Shown piece after piece: positions 47,424 through 55,315 of a stretch of 64,000 bases of DNA (the first letter of the stretch is position 1; every line of letters starts with the position of its first letter). Source of the stretch: Aggregatibacter kilianii (GTDB lineage Bacteria; Pseudomonadota; Gammaproteobacteria; Enterobacterales; Pasteurellaceae). A model generated the notes under the pieces. The model did not search any database. It was not told the DNA's origin and was given only the letters and a program-made list of their open reading frames with translations. Both the position numbers and the translations under genes were made by a program. The stretch covers positions 1 to 64,000 of the forward strand of contig NZ_NRCJ01000008.1 in NCBI RefSeq assembly GCF_003129965.1, read 5' to 3'.

Positions 47424-48344
47424 TTATTTAGCTCCATTGTTGGGCATTTGAATAAAGGGGACGGTACTGTTCGGGAGCATCGTTTCCGGTAGTTTGCCAT
47501 CCCATCTTTCCGCGGCGGTGAGGGAAACTAACTGTTGGTTTTCTCTTAACGCTTCACCTTTAGCTTTAATTGCTTGCGCTTCCGCTTCACCTTGCAATTT
47601 TACTTTTTCTGCCTCTGCACGCGCTTGGATAATCTGTGCATCAGCTTCAGCCTGCGCTTGTGTACGAATAATTTCCGCTTCTTTTTGCGCAATCGTTAAT
47701 TGGCGTTCCTTTGTTTGAATTTCAATATTCTTCTGCATAGATAATTCAATGCCTTTTTCATAGGCGTCAGAATATTTAATTTCAGAAAGCTGCACGCTGT
47801 TTACGCTGATAGGCTGACCTTCCAATGCTTTTCTGATGTTGTTTTGTAAGGTATCGGACAATCTGGCGCGCTCAGTGATACTGGTTTGCACCGTAAATTG
47901 ACCGAATGTGGTTTCTACCTGAGAGCGCACGCGTGGCTCAATAATTTGAGTGACCATGTTTTCAATGGTGCGATAGCGATCGTAAACGCCGATGGGATCC
48001 GTCACATTATAGGTAATGGTTAAGGCGGCATTTACCGATTGCTGATCCCGTGTATACGCATTTAAACCATGTCCCACTTCACCATCGTTACGGCGCGTAC
48101 CAAAGGACAGAGATTGATCGCGGGTAGAAATCGTAATAAGACTATCAACAACAGGAATTTTGAATCCCAAACCGGCATCAACTACCCGAATGGTTTCACC
48201 GAAACGACGGATAACGCCTTTTTCGCCGGCATCTACGGTAAAGTAAGAATTCAGTGCAACAATGACGGCAATTGCACCTAAAGCAACAAAACCGTATTTT
48301 TTTACAAATGCTTTTGAATTTTCGACAGAATTAGGTTTTAACAT
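47424..48344 (-). CDS. SPFH/prohibitin-family membrane protein
   Basis: A 306-residue protein with one N-terminal membrane anchor (YGFVALGAIAVIVALNSYF), an SPFH domain (GEKGVIRRFGETIRVVDAGL ... VRSQVETTFGQFTV) and a long Ala/Glu-rich coiled coil (EIIRTQAQAEADAQIIQARA ...). It resembles HflC and prohibitin, which form ring-shaped membrane scaffolds and can modulate FtsH protease. No HflK partner lies adjacent, so the name hflC is not given. Confidence 0.88.
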   Translation of the reverse strand: MLKPNSVENSKAFVKKYGFVALGAIAVIVALNSYFTVDAGEKGVIRRFGETIRVVDAGLGFKIPVVDSLITISTRDQSLSFGTRRNDGEVGHGLNAYTRDQQSVNAALTITYNVTDPIGVYDRYRTIENMVTQIIEPRVRSQVETTFGQFTVQTSITERARLSDTLQNNIRKALEGQPISVNSVQLSEIKYSDAYEKGIELSMQKNIEIQTKERQLTIAQKEAEIIRTQAQAEADAQIIQARAEAEKVKLQGEAEAQAIKAKGEALRENQQLVSLTAAERWDGKLPETMLPNSTVPFIQMPNNGAK

Positions 48345-48451
48345 AGCGATTCCTTAATAAATGAAATAAATATGACGAGACTGATTGTGCAAATAGTAGT
48401 TAATTACAAGTTTGGTGTAAATAGCTTTGATTATACAATTAAATAAAAAGA

Positions 48452-48475
48452 ACCCCTGAGTATTCAGGGGTTTAA
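48452..48475 (-). terminator. Terminator, probably the native guaA terminator
   Basis: AACCCCTGA-GTAT-TCAGGGGTT; CTTTTTATTT follows on the minus strand. It lies about 20 bases beyond the guaA 3' remnant. Confidence 0.75.
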
Positions 48476-48493
48476 TTATATTTTACGGGTGAA

Positions 48494-48508
48494 TTATTCC
48501 CACTCGAT
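48494..48508 (-). other. Putative left attachment site: last codons of guaA
   Basis: Read on the minus strand this is ATC GAG TGG GAA TAA, that is I-E-W-E-stop, the conserved C-terminus of GMP synthetase (TIEWE). Upstream the frame meets a stop within four codons and no guaA body exists, so this looks like the short copy left when an element integrates in the 3' end of guaA. The matching copy with the full gene should lie past the window's right end. Confidence 0.65.
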
Positions 48509-48605
48509 TATTTATCGGCGGAATAATGCAATGATTTATCAATGAATAAAATTGATATTGTTTATTCTATACCGTCATTTTTACCGTCGTTGGAAGAAAA
48601 TGACA

Positions 48606-48785
48606 TCAAGAACGTTCAGCAAGCCAAGTATCAATATCAGATTTTCTCCACGCTACACGCCCCATGGACGCTTTAACACTTTTGGGGAATTTACCTTGTT
48701 TCATCATACGCCAAATTGTTGTGTCGCTCAAGCTGGTGACTTCAATCACCTTAGCTTTACTTAGCAGTGTTGGTTGTTGTTCCAT
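48606..48785 (-). CDS. AlpA-family phage regulator
   Basis: A 59-residue winged-helix protein of the AlpA/MerR-like excisionase type: LLSKAKVIEVTSLSDTTIWRMM is the helix-turn-helix and GRVAWRKSDIDTWLAERS the wing and C-terminal helix. AlpA proteins activate excision or control integrase genes. It is the last gene of the leftward phage operon, next to the attachment site. Confidence 0.88.
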   Translation of the reverse strand: MEQQPTLLSKAKVIEVTSLSDTTIWRMMKQGKFPKSVKASMGRVAWRKSDIDTWLAERS

Positions 48786-48803
48786 TATTATTCTTCTCCA
48801 TCT

Positions 48804-49016
48804 TTATTTCTTTAAGATATCCGGCACTTCAACGACTTTTAACTGTTCCGGTTTTACATCTTTATATTTGATCCAATACTGAACTATTTCTAACGCTTCT
48901 CCTTGAGTTACGGTTCCACGCGTCTCCATAACCACATTCCATTCTCGTCGAAATTGGCATTCAAGCACAATATAGCGTTTGCCATCTATAACCTGTAATT
49001 CTTGTCTAAAGAACAT
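48804..49016 (-). CDS. Hypothetical phage protein, 70 aa
   Basis: Not recognised. Start MFFRQELQVIDGKRYIVLEC; C-terminal VEVPDILKK. A soluble small protein that overlaps the upstream gene by 11 bases and stands 18 bases before alpA, in the leftward phage operon. Confidence 0.65.
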   Translation of the reverse strand: MFFRQELQVIDGKRYIVLECQFRREWNVVMETRGTVTQGEALEIVQYWIKYKDVKPEQLKVVEVPDILKK

Positions 49017-49155
49017 TGCAACCTCTTTCTATAAGCCAAATTTTAAGACGAAAAGCCATTTCATCTTCTGTGAGTTTCTGACGATGCCATTTTTCAAAAG
49101 CTGCTGATAGCCAGATTAAAGCTAAGGCTTCAATTATTAACCATTCAACACTCAT
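49006..49155 (-). CDS. Hypothetical phage membrane peptide, 49 aa
   Basis: Start taken at ATG 49155 (GGAGTAAAT ahead). One N-terminal hydrophobic helix (WLIIEALALIWLSAAFEKW) followed by a charged segment. Not recognised; overlaps the next gene by 11 bases. Confidence 0.55.
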   Translation of the reverse strand: MSVEWLIIEALALIWLSAAFEKWHRQKLTEDEMAFRLKIWLIERGCNVL

Positions 49156-49199
49156 ATTTACTCCAATAAAAAACCTCACTGTAAAAAGTGCGGTCTTAA

Positions 49200-49607
49200 T
49201 CAACTAACACCATTAATAAACAACAACCAATGCGTATTATTTAGCCTGCCGGATTTATGTCCAATAATCGGTGTTACTCCAATTGCGGATAAAATCTCTT
49301 TTGCCGTGATTTGCGTTTCGGCCCACTTAAAAATAAGTGAGCCGCTGTCATCAAGCACCCGCATGCACTCATCAAAACCGCCTTTAACTAAGTGCAGCGG
49401 GTCAAAAATAACGCACTTAAATGATTTATCGGGGTGCGGCATATCTGTAAAATCATGGATTACATCTGGCTCTATTTTTAATAGCCGCCCATCGCATAGC
49501 GTACTCTCAAACGTGCGGTTATCCGCAAATAAAACATGCGGATTTTGCTTGTCAAAATAAAACATCCGACTACCGCAGCACGCATCTAAAATTGGTTTAT
49601 AACTCAT
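49200..49607 (-). CDS. Phage SAM-dependent methyltransferase, probably degenerate
   Basis: A 135-residue relative of the phage class I methyltransferases that start KPVLDACCGSRMFWFDK. Motif I (LDACCGSRMFYFDKQ) is good, and RVLDDSGSLIFKW and NTHWLLF match the C-terminal half. Family members carry FDPPHL and about 25 more residues before the helix GFxECxRVL; here the motif reads FDPLHL and runs straight into KGGFDECMRVL, as if an in-frame segment was deleted. Catalytic activity is doubtful. Confidence 0.68.
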   Translation of the reverse strand: MSYKPILDACCGSRMFYFDKQNPHVLFADNRTFESTLCDGRLLKIEPDVIHDFTDMPHPDKSFKCVIFDPLHLVKGGFDECMRVLDDSGSLIFKWAETQITAKEILSAIGVTPIIGHKSGRLNNTHWLLFINGVS

Positions 49608-49689
49608 GCCATCTCCAAATAATCATTAATCCTTTTGCCGATCCATCGCATGACCGGAACACACGGAAAGCTCATAAAACCTAACAAAA

Positions 49690-49708
49690 AAAGACCGCAC
49701 TTGGCGGT
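49690..49708 (-). terminator. Terminator containing an uptake signal
   Basis: AGACCGC and GCGGTCT around ACTTG; T-run on the minus strand, just after the 49715-50410 gene. One arm plus loop is an uptake signal. Confidence 0.8.
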
Positions 49709-49714
49709 CTGTTG

Positions 49715-50410
49715 TTACTCTTGATACGGCTTGCCTGTTAGCATCTCAATGACTTGGATTACGTCGTCTCTTGACTTGTAATACACGCCCTCATCAAGCT
49801 CTATCCCACTCGGCATTGTGTGACCCACACCATACCCTCCAGTTTCTGGCGGAATGGCTAAATACCACACCTCGCTATCTCCGTCGTAAGTCGCTTTAGT
49901 TAGCGGCTTCGGCAGTTCACGTTTAGGCTCCAGAACTGGTTCCGGCTCGCGCCACATGCCGACGATATTTGCGTCGTCAATTTGTGTATGTTCCGACCGC
50001 CCGTCAATACCCCATAGGATGCATTCCTCGGTGTCGTCGCAATTTATGTAATAACCCATTAAGCATAGGTTATCTTTACTGTTTAATTTTTTGACTACAA
50101 AGGCTTTTGTATTATCTTGCAATACCACCGGCTCGCCAGCCAGCGCCCTATCCAAATCAAACGGTTCGGGCTTGTCTTGCCACAAGCCAACTACATTACT
50201 TACACTGTCTCTGGATTTTTTAAAATCATCATCAAGCCAATCATGCGATATGATTTGATAGCCATCACTCCGGTCATTTATATAGACAAAGAGATTGCAG
50301 TATTTATTTATATCCCTGTCGGATCTAAAAACAAGTTTGCATTTGCCCCCGTCGCGGGAAACGCCCCATGCCCCGTTTAAAATCGCTTGTTTTTCTTTTT
50401 CGTTTAACAT
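49715..50410 (-). CDS. Hypothetical phage protein, 231 aa
   Basis: Not recognised. Two parts share a layout: ...NVVGLWQDKPEPFDLDRALAG and ...NIVGMWREPEPVLEPKRELP, so residues about 20-90 and 105-165 may be a duplicated domain. FDLDRALAGEPVVLQDNTKAFV resembles other Pasteurellaceae prophage proteins. Soluble and acidic. Confidence 0.7.
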   Translation of the reverse strand: MLNEKEKQAILNGAWGVSRDGGKCKLVFRSDRDINKYCNLFVYINDRSDGYQIISHDWLDDDFKKSRDSVSNVVGLWQDKPEPFDLDRALAGEPVVLQDNTKAFVVKKLNSKDNLCLMGYYINCDDTEECILWGIDGRSEHTQIDDANIVGMWREPEPVLEPKRELPKPLTKATYDGDSEVWYLAIPPETGGYGVGHTMPSGIELDEGVYYKSRDDVIQVIEMLTGKPYQE

Positions 50411-50427
50411 TTTCCCTCCGTTTTTAT

Positions 50428-50637
50428 CTATGGAAGCTGTGGGAGCGGCATCCAGTGTGTCGCTGACAGATTAACGCGTCTGTCTGAATAAATCACACAG
50501 CCGTAATCATCGCGGTACGCCAATCCCGTTGTAATGTAGCGCTCTCCATCTTTAGTGACGCAACAAAGCAGGATTGTTGTATCAAGCGGCGGTAGATATT
50601 CTGCGAGGTCTATCCATCCGTTATTTTCGGTTGTCAT
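50428..50637 (-). CDS. DUF551 phage protein
   Basis: A 69-residue protein with the DUF551 pattern: WIDLAEYLPPLDTTILLC at the start and ATHWMPLPQLP at the end. Common in phage early regions of gammaproteobacteria; function unknown. Its start overlaps the upstream gene's end by 17 bases. Confidence 0.83.
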   Translation of the reverse strand: MTTENNGWIDLAEYLPPLDTTILLCCVTKDGERYITTGLAYRDDYGCVIYSDRRVNLSATHWMPLPQLP

Positions 50638-50968
50638 TTTTGCCTCCGTTATGCGGTTTTAAATCCACCACCGGCAACACCGTTAGTGGGATTGGTTGTT
50701 TATAGCTGCGTGTTGCTTGTTGATTGCGGTTTGTCCATTTAACAAACTCATTTGCAGCTTCCATTGCTTCTTTTGGGTGATGTGCCGACATTGCGATCCG
50801 CGTAATATCGCTGCGCAACTCACTGTCAAACAATACCCAATATTCTTTTGCCGCCTTGATTGCGGATAACGCGCCGGAGGAAATCCCGCTATTAATCCGC
50901 GCATAAAAAAACGTCGTAAATATGTCTTTAAAGTGCGAGTAGCTGATACTTATATCAATCTTGTTCAT
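50621..50968 (-). CDS. Hypothetical phage protein, 115 aa
   Basis: Not recognised. No membrane helix; a central IAMSAHHPKEAMEAANEFVKW segment is amphipathic. Overlaps the DUF551 gene. Confidence 0.6.
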   Translation of the reverse strand: MNKIDISISYSHFKDIFTTFFYARINSGISSGALSAIKAAKEYWVLFDSELRSDITRIAMSAHHPKEAMEAANEFVKWTNRNQQATRSYKQPIPLTVLPVVDLKPHNGGKNDNRK

Positions 50969-51018
50969 AATTCACCTTAAAAATTGGCCGCACTTTTTAC
51001 GGTGCGGTCGCGTTGAAC

Positions 51019-52437
51019 TTACCACTGGTAAGTTACGCCGGCGCCGTAGCTCACCTCATTTTGAGTATTAACCGCCACGGATACGCTGCCGATCCATTTT
51101 GTACTGTCGCTCATTTTTGAGTAGCGTGCTACGATTGCCTGTTGTCCGGCATGACCACCAACCCCAACGCCAAGGGCGGATTTTCCGCCGTGAGTGACTT
51201 GCGGGATGTTAGCAACGGCCATTGCTGCGGCAGTTCCGGCTGAAGCGCGTTTGCGGTTTTTGTGCACGTCGTCGCTTAGCTTGTCAATGCGCTTGCTTGT
51301 ATCAGCCAAGCCCGCACTTAATCGATTAATATCGGCGCGGTTGGTGTTGATTGCTGCGGCGTTGGTATTGATTCGCGCGGCGTTTTGCGCTGTAGCGGTG
51401 CGCACTTGAGCGACGTCATCAGTCGTTGCCAAGCCTTCGGCGCTCACTTGATAATTATCGCTGCCGTCGGCGTTGGTTGACTTAGTAACGCTGATATTTG
51501 AGCCGCCGGAAACCGTCGTTTTGGCTTTGACAATGTCCGCTTTGTTTTGCGCAATCGCTTGAGTGTTGCTTGCGATTTTGTCGGCGTTGTCGTTGATTGC
51601 TTGTGCGTTAGTCGCAATCAAAGCCTGATTTGCGGTAATGTCGGCGGTGTTTTGTTGCACCTGTCCGTTAAGCGCGGTGATTTCCGCCGTGTTGGTGGAT
51701 ACCTGCCCCGCTACGGCGTATAACTGACTACCATTGATTGCATCAGTGCTGCCTGCGGTGATACGTCCCGCAGCAATGTTAGTAATCGTGCGTTGCTCGC
51801 TGTCGTTGCCGATTGATACAGTCGCAACCGGAGTAGTACCCGCAAAGTCACCGTAAGTCACGCCGCCGATGGTGGCGGAATCCGTCCCGACGGCCGCGCT
51901 GGTGGTGGCATTATTACCGATGGCCACGGAGTAAGCGTCACTTGCTGTCGCACTGCGGCCGATTGCAACACTGCGCACGCCGGAAGCGTTAGCAACCGTA
52001 CCTAACGCCGTGCCGCTAAAACCGCTCACCCGTGCGCCGTCACCGACTGCCGTACCGGTATTTGCTGTTACGCGGGATTGCACGCCGATTGCTGTACCGT
52101 AGTTAGCTGTTACTGTAGCCGTATTGCCGATTGCTGTAGATAAGTCGCCGACGACCGTACCAAGTACCGATACTGACGCGTTACCGTTAACCGTGCCAGT
52201 GATAGCAACGGACGTTTCACCCTTGGCGGTTGTATGGTCGCCCAGTGCCACGTTGCGATAACCTTCGGCCGCCGTGTATGCGCCGATTGCCGTTGATTGA
52301 TTGCCGAATGCGTCAGCATAAGTGCCAATAGCGATAGCTTGTTCACCCGTCGCCGTTGCACCGGTGTCCAGATTTACGTTTGCGTGAGCCGCACTTGCGA
52401 GAGTAGCGATAACCGCTGCAATGATTGTTTTTTTCAT
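51019..52437 (-). CDS. YadA-like trimeric autotransporter adhesin carried by the prophage
   Basis: A 472-residue complete adhesin. A 19-residue signal ends at AHANVN. The head is a run of YadA-type repeats (AIAIGTYADAFGNQSTAIGA ...), then a neck with the classic TDAINGSQLY, a coiled-coil stalk (ITANQALIATNAQAINDNAD ...) and a C-terminal anchor (ALGVGVGGHAGQQAIVARYS ... EVSYGAGVTYQW). It lies in the leftward early operon between a terminator and DUF551, so it looks like a lysogenic-conversion cargo gene. Unlike the chromosomal adhesin at 15401 it has a head domain. Confidence 0.9.
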   Translation of the reverse strand: MKKTIIAAVIATLASAAHANVNLDTGATATGEQAIAIGTYADAFGNQSTAIGAYTAAEGYRNVALGDHTTAKGETSVAITGTVNGNASVSVLGTVVGDLSTAIGNTATVTANYGTAIGVQSRVTANTGTAVGDGARVSGFSGTALGTVANASGVRSVAIGRSATASDAYSVAIGNNATTSAAVGTDSATIGGVTYGDFAGTTPVATVSIGNDSEQRTITNIAAGRITAGSTDAINGSQLYAVAGQVSTNTAEITALNGQVQQNTADITANQALIATNAQAINDNADKIASNTQAIAQNKADIVKAKTTVSGGSNISVTKSTNADGSDNYQVSAEGLATTDDVAQVRTATAQNAARINTNAAAINTNRADINRLSAGLADTSKRIDKLSDDVHKNRKRASAGTAAAMAVANIPQVTHGGKSALGVGVGGHAGQQAIVARYSKMSDSTKWIGSVSVAVNTQNEVSYGAGVTYQW

Positions 52438-52465
52438 GTTTTTTTACCTTTTTTTGGATAATAAA

Positions 52466-52486
52466 AAACCCTCACAATGGAGGGCT
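52466..52486 (-). terminator. Terminator between the repeat gene and the prophage adhesin
   Basis: ACCCTC-ACAATG-GAGGGC; TTTTTTA on the minus strand. It separates the adhesin from upstream phage genes, so the adhesin probably has its own promoter or depends on antitermination. Confidence 0.75.
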
Positions 52487-52503
52487 GTTGATTGAAATTT
52501 TTG

Positions 52504-53262
52504 TTAGTCGTCGGGCAGCTCTAAAAACTCACCGCCCACGCCTAGCGTGTACCACGTATCGGGCTTAATCCCATTTTCGCCGACAATCGACGCGCGGATG
52601 TGTAGCAGATCGCCGGCGTCGTTGCGATAAACGCAAACAATAGCGCCGCTTTTCCCCGCCTTTGCTTTGGAATTACGTCCGAGCGAAACCGCAACGGAAT
52701 TTTTACCTGATACTTCGGCGGCGGATTGATAACCCGTATTTGTCGCGGCGGAGCGAGTACCCGTATTTGTCGCGGCGGAGTAATCACCCGTATTTGTCGC
52801 GGCGGAGCGAGTACCCGTATTTGTCGCGGCGGAGTAATCACCCGTATTTGTCGCGGCGGATTGATAACCCGTATTTGTCGCGGCGGAGTAATCACCCGTA
52901 TTTGTCGCGGCGGAATTACCCCAATCAACCTTGCTTTTTATCCACTCAACCGCCCTATTAACCATTTCCGGCAGTTTGATTTCTGTTTCAATGGTGATTT
53001 TGGCGGATGCAATCTTAGTGTCATCACTATCGTCATCTTTTGAGATTTCGCCGCTCATTTGCACAATCGCAAATTTACTATCGGATGGCGGGTAATAATT
53101 AAATACATCAAGCGGATATTCGCACGCGTGGAATCCACTTCCGCACGCTTTAACCTTGCCTTTATGTTCGTATGTTTCTCCGACTTTGTACTGATAATCG
53201 CGGCATGTCCAATCTTTGTTAAAACCTTTATAAGCAAGGGTTTCTGTAGTTTTTTCTGTCAT
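52504..53262 (-). CDS. DUF7666-like phage protein with nine-residue repeats
   Basis: A 252-residue protein. Residues 8-60 (LAYKGFNKDWTCRDYQYKVG ... GFHACEYPLDVF) match a domain found in many phage proteins. Residues 117-179 are seven tandem copies of SAATNTG plus two variable residues (DY, YQ, TR). After them GKNSVAVSLGRNSKAKAGKSGA resembles a YadA head repeat. The last 45 residues are soluble (YTLGVGGEFLELPDD). No signal peptide, so probably cytoplasmic; function unknown. Confidence 0.8.
   Translation of the reverse strand: MTEKTTETLAYKGFNKDWTCRDYQYKVGETYEHKGKVKACGSGFHACEYPLDVFNYYPPSDSKFAIVQMSGEISKDDDSDDTKIASAKITIETEIKLPEMVNRAVEWIKSKVDWGNSAATNTGDYSAATNTGYQSAATNTGDYSAATNTGTRSAATNTGDYSAATNTGTRSAATNTGYQSAAEVSGKNSVAVSLGRNSKAKAGKSGAIVCVYRNDAGDLLHIRASIVGENGIKPDTWYTLGVGGEFLELPDD
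52726..52914 (-). repeat. Seven tandem 27-bp coding repeats
   Basis: Seven units of 27 bases encode SAATNTG-x-x, differing almost only in the last two codons. The unit is a multiple of three, so several other frames also stay open. Copy number can change without frameshift. Confidence 0.93.
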
Positions 53263-53291
53263 TTTTTTTGCCTTTGTTCGGTTAATAAAAA

Positions 53292-53310
53292 AGCCGCTTA
53301 TTCAGCGGCT
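53292..53310 (-). terminator. Terminator overlapping a stop codon
   Basis: AGCCGCT-TATTC-AGCGGCT with TTTTTTA on the minus strand; the stem includes the stop and last codons of the 53298-53495 gene. Confidence 0.8.
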
Positions 53311-53495
53311 TCGGTGTTGTCGTCTTGCGGAATGTCCGGCATCCGCACCCACTTACACGGGTTGCCATTAAAGTCACGCAATCCGCCAATTATCCAAACG
53401 CTTCCGTCGTCACATAGCGCGGACAGATTCCACAAATCGCCGAACGATTCGCCGCACATTGCGGATTCGCAAATTTGTATGATTTTTCTAGCCAT
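53298..53495 (-). CDS. Hypothetical phage protein, 65 aa
   Basis: Start taken at MARKIIQICESAMCGES (ATG 53495, GAGG ahead). Contains LCDDGSVWIIGG and NPCKWVRMPDIPQDD, a pattern shared by small phage proteins that describe a W-rich strand fold. Not further recognised. Its upstream neighbour ends 8 bases away. Confidence 0.65.
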   Translation of the reverse strand: MARKIIQICESAMCGESFGDLWNLSALCDDGSVWIIGGLRDFNGNPCKWVRMPDIPQDDNTEAAE

Positions 53496-53503
53496 TTTAA
53501 ACC

Positions 53504-54112
53504 TCAATTTGTTATTAAATGTGGAGCATTTACCTTGATGAAATCGACTAACTGCGTCGCTAATAGCAGCACGTCGTTTTCCATCTCCGGATAGCGGTAA
53601 AATGAAATTTGTGTAACGCTCTTAATGACGTACTTATCCGGTTCCGCTGCCGGGACGTATTTTTGGAATAAGTTATAAGTAAACTTACTCATATCCAGCC
53701 AAGATAAGTAACACCGCCACTGCATTGAGCCGGTGTAATTTTCCGCGTCAATATATGCAGTGAGCTTGTGATCAAAAATACAGTCGCTTTCCATTGCATC
53801 AACTACGCCAACGAATGTAACCGGCTCATCATTTATGCGTTTAGCGATTTCAAATTTGAATTCTTTTATTCGCGGAATGTGAATTTCGGTATCAATTTCG
53901 CTAAAGTCGAACTTAAACCCATCTTTCTCAACAAAAGCTAGTGTCATATTTTCATAATCTTCCAAGACCTTATGAAAGGCGGAACCGGCAAGCATAGCTT
54001 CATTTGGTATCACTTTCTTTTCTAGATAAGCAACCATTTCTTCAATAGTCGCTTCCTCGTTTTCAAGCCACCGCCGATAGACTTCAAGTTGTGTGGCAGA
54101 AATCCGGATCAT
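53504..54112 (-). CDS. PD-(D/E)XK exonuclease, RecB/Cas4-like
   Basis: A 202-residue nuclease. The family motifs appear in order: GSAFHKVLEDY (the Gly-x3-His motif), VGVVDAM (metal Asp), DHKLTAY (Asp ... Lys) and SMQWRCYLSWL (Gln-x3-Tyr). Such proteins supply lambda-Exo-like 5'-3' resection in phage recombination. It overlaps the ATPase gene upstream by 4 bases, so the two form a recombination pair. Confidence 0.82.
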   Translation of the reverse strand: MIRISATQLEVYRRWLENEEATIEEMVAYLEKKVIPNEAMLAGSAFHKVLEDYENMTLAFVEKDGFKFDFSEIDTEIHIPRIKEFKFEIAKRINDEPVTFVGVVDAMESDCIFDHKLTAYIDAENYTGSMQWRCYLSWLDMSKFTYNLFQKYVPAAEPDKYVIKSVTQISFYRYPEMENDVLLLATQLVDFIKVNAPHLITN

Positions 54113-55002
54113 GATTCAACTTCCTCAAATTCTTTTGTTTCGGCGTTAAATTTAAATCCACTTTTCCGCGCATAGTCCAATAGCAGTTTTTTGTGAAGGT
54201 TCGACATATTTGGATCGATTGCAGAATTAAACTGTTCGATTGTCATCAGCTCGCTAAATTTTGCGTGAATATCATCTAATTCTTTTTGCGCCTGTACAGC
54301 TTCGGCGGATTGTTTGTTTAATCCGTCTTTTACCCTATTAATGACGTCATCGAGGAATTTGGGGGCGGCTTTGAAATTTGGTACCGGAATTGCGTCAAAT
54401 TGCACCGGATTTTTACCGAACCCGGTAGAGCTTGGGTTAAAATCCAAAACTCTTTTGTTTGTATCATCAAAGCGCAATCGCCCCATCAAATCCGCTACTT
54501 TGTAAATTTCCGTTTTTGAGCTGCCTTGTATATCTAAACGTTCTACGAATTCATCTTTTTGCTGTTGTTCTGTCATGTGGGACAATAGAACAACATCTTT
54601 ACCAAAACTGCGCAATTGTGTTAGCCATGAACTGAATGCGTGTTTTAGTGCGCCGTAACCTTGTTGCGTTAACTCACCACCGCCGCGTGTTGTGCCTTTA
54701 ACATTACGCCGAACAATATCCGCCGTTAAAATATCCAGCGCGCGCCCCACGGTATCAACAATAATTGTGTCGTAAGTTGCTAAGTCGTCTTCGGTAATGC
54801 TTGTTACATCAGACCAACTATCAACCTGCACGGTATCTTTGCGGAATTGTGAGCGATAAGATCCGTGATCAAAGTCGAGTAGTAATGGTCTTGAAGCTGT
54901 AAATGCGGTTGAGGTTTTGCCCGCACCCGGAGGAGCGTATAAACAAACAATAATATTTTTAACCTCGATCGGTTGTGCTGATGAAATAATTTTCAGTGCC
55001 AT
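54109..55002 (-). CDS. Sak4-like RecA-family ATPase for phage recombination
   Basis: A 297-residue AAA/RecA-type ATPase. Walker A CLYAPPGAGKTS, RPLLLDFDHG, Walker B-like YDTIIVDTVG, and VVLLSHMTEQQ sensor. Phage Sak4 proteins are small RecA relatives that anneal single strands with help of SSB. It is paired with a PD-(D/E)XK exonuclease, the usual arrangement of phage single-strand annealing systems. Confidence 0.82.
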   Translation of the reverse strand: MALKIISSAQPIEVKNIIVCLYAPPGAGKTSTAFTASRPLLLDFDHGSYRSQFRKDTVQVDSWSDVTSITEDDLATYDTIIVDTVGRALDILTADIVRRNVKGTTRGGGELTQQGYGALKHAFSSWLTQLRSFGKDVVLLSHMTEQQQKDEFVERLDIQGSSKTEIYKVADLMGRLRFDDTNKRVLDFNPSSTGFGKNPVQFDAIPVPNFKAAPKFLDDVINRVKDGLNKQSAEAVQAQKELDDIHAKFSELMTIEQFNSAIDPNMSNLHKKLLLDYARKSGFKFNAETKEFEEVES

Positions 55003-55013
55003 ATTGACTTCTC

Positions 55014-55313
55014 CTAATAAACTTTATTTTCTAACTGTTTTCTTGCCACAAACTCAATCGCGTTATTGCGTAAGGTTTCTAACTTATCCCACGCGCCGGC
55101 GCCGATAGCTAACCATTGGAAGTTTAAATCATCGTCGCTTAATGCGATTGCGTTATTGATTGCGTCAATCAGTACTTCATCACCGTTACAGGCTTGTTCG
55201 TCGATTCGTGCTTTTTCAGCTTCAAGTTCGGCTTCGTAACGTTCGCCTGCTTCAATCTGTGCGTGATATTCTGCTTCCCGCCGATTTTCCCATGCTGTCT
55301 GTAACCCATTCAT
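55014..55313 (-). CDS. Hypothetical phage protein, 99 aa
   Basis: Not recognised. N-terminal half is a charged helix (ENRREAEYHAQIEAGERYEA ...), likely coiled coil; ends VARKQLENKVY. 11 bases before the ATPase gene. Confidence 0.6.
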   Translation of the reverse strand: MNGLQTAWENRREAEYHAQIEAGERYEAELEAEKARIDEQACNGDEVLIDAINNAIALSDDDLNFQWLAIGAGAWDKLETLRNNAIEFVARKQLENKVY

Positions 55314-55315
55314 AT

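Noticed and set aside
48345-48605. Integrase gene near the left attachment site
   Set aside because: The gap is only about 260 bases and holds a terminator and the guaA remnant; no integrase motif is present.
52726-52914. Regular repeats that could be taken for a CRISPR array
   Set aside because: Units are contiguous 27-bp coding repeats with no unique spacers, in frame with a protein, and no cas genes are nearby.
52662-53043. Plus-strand Arg/Cys-rich frames over the repeat gene
   Set aside because: They stay open only because the 27-bp repeat length keeps every frame in phase; the minus-strand product has a recognisable domain.
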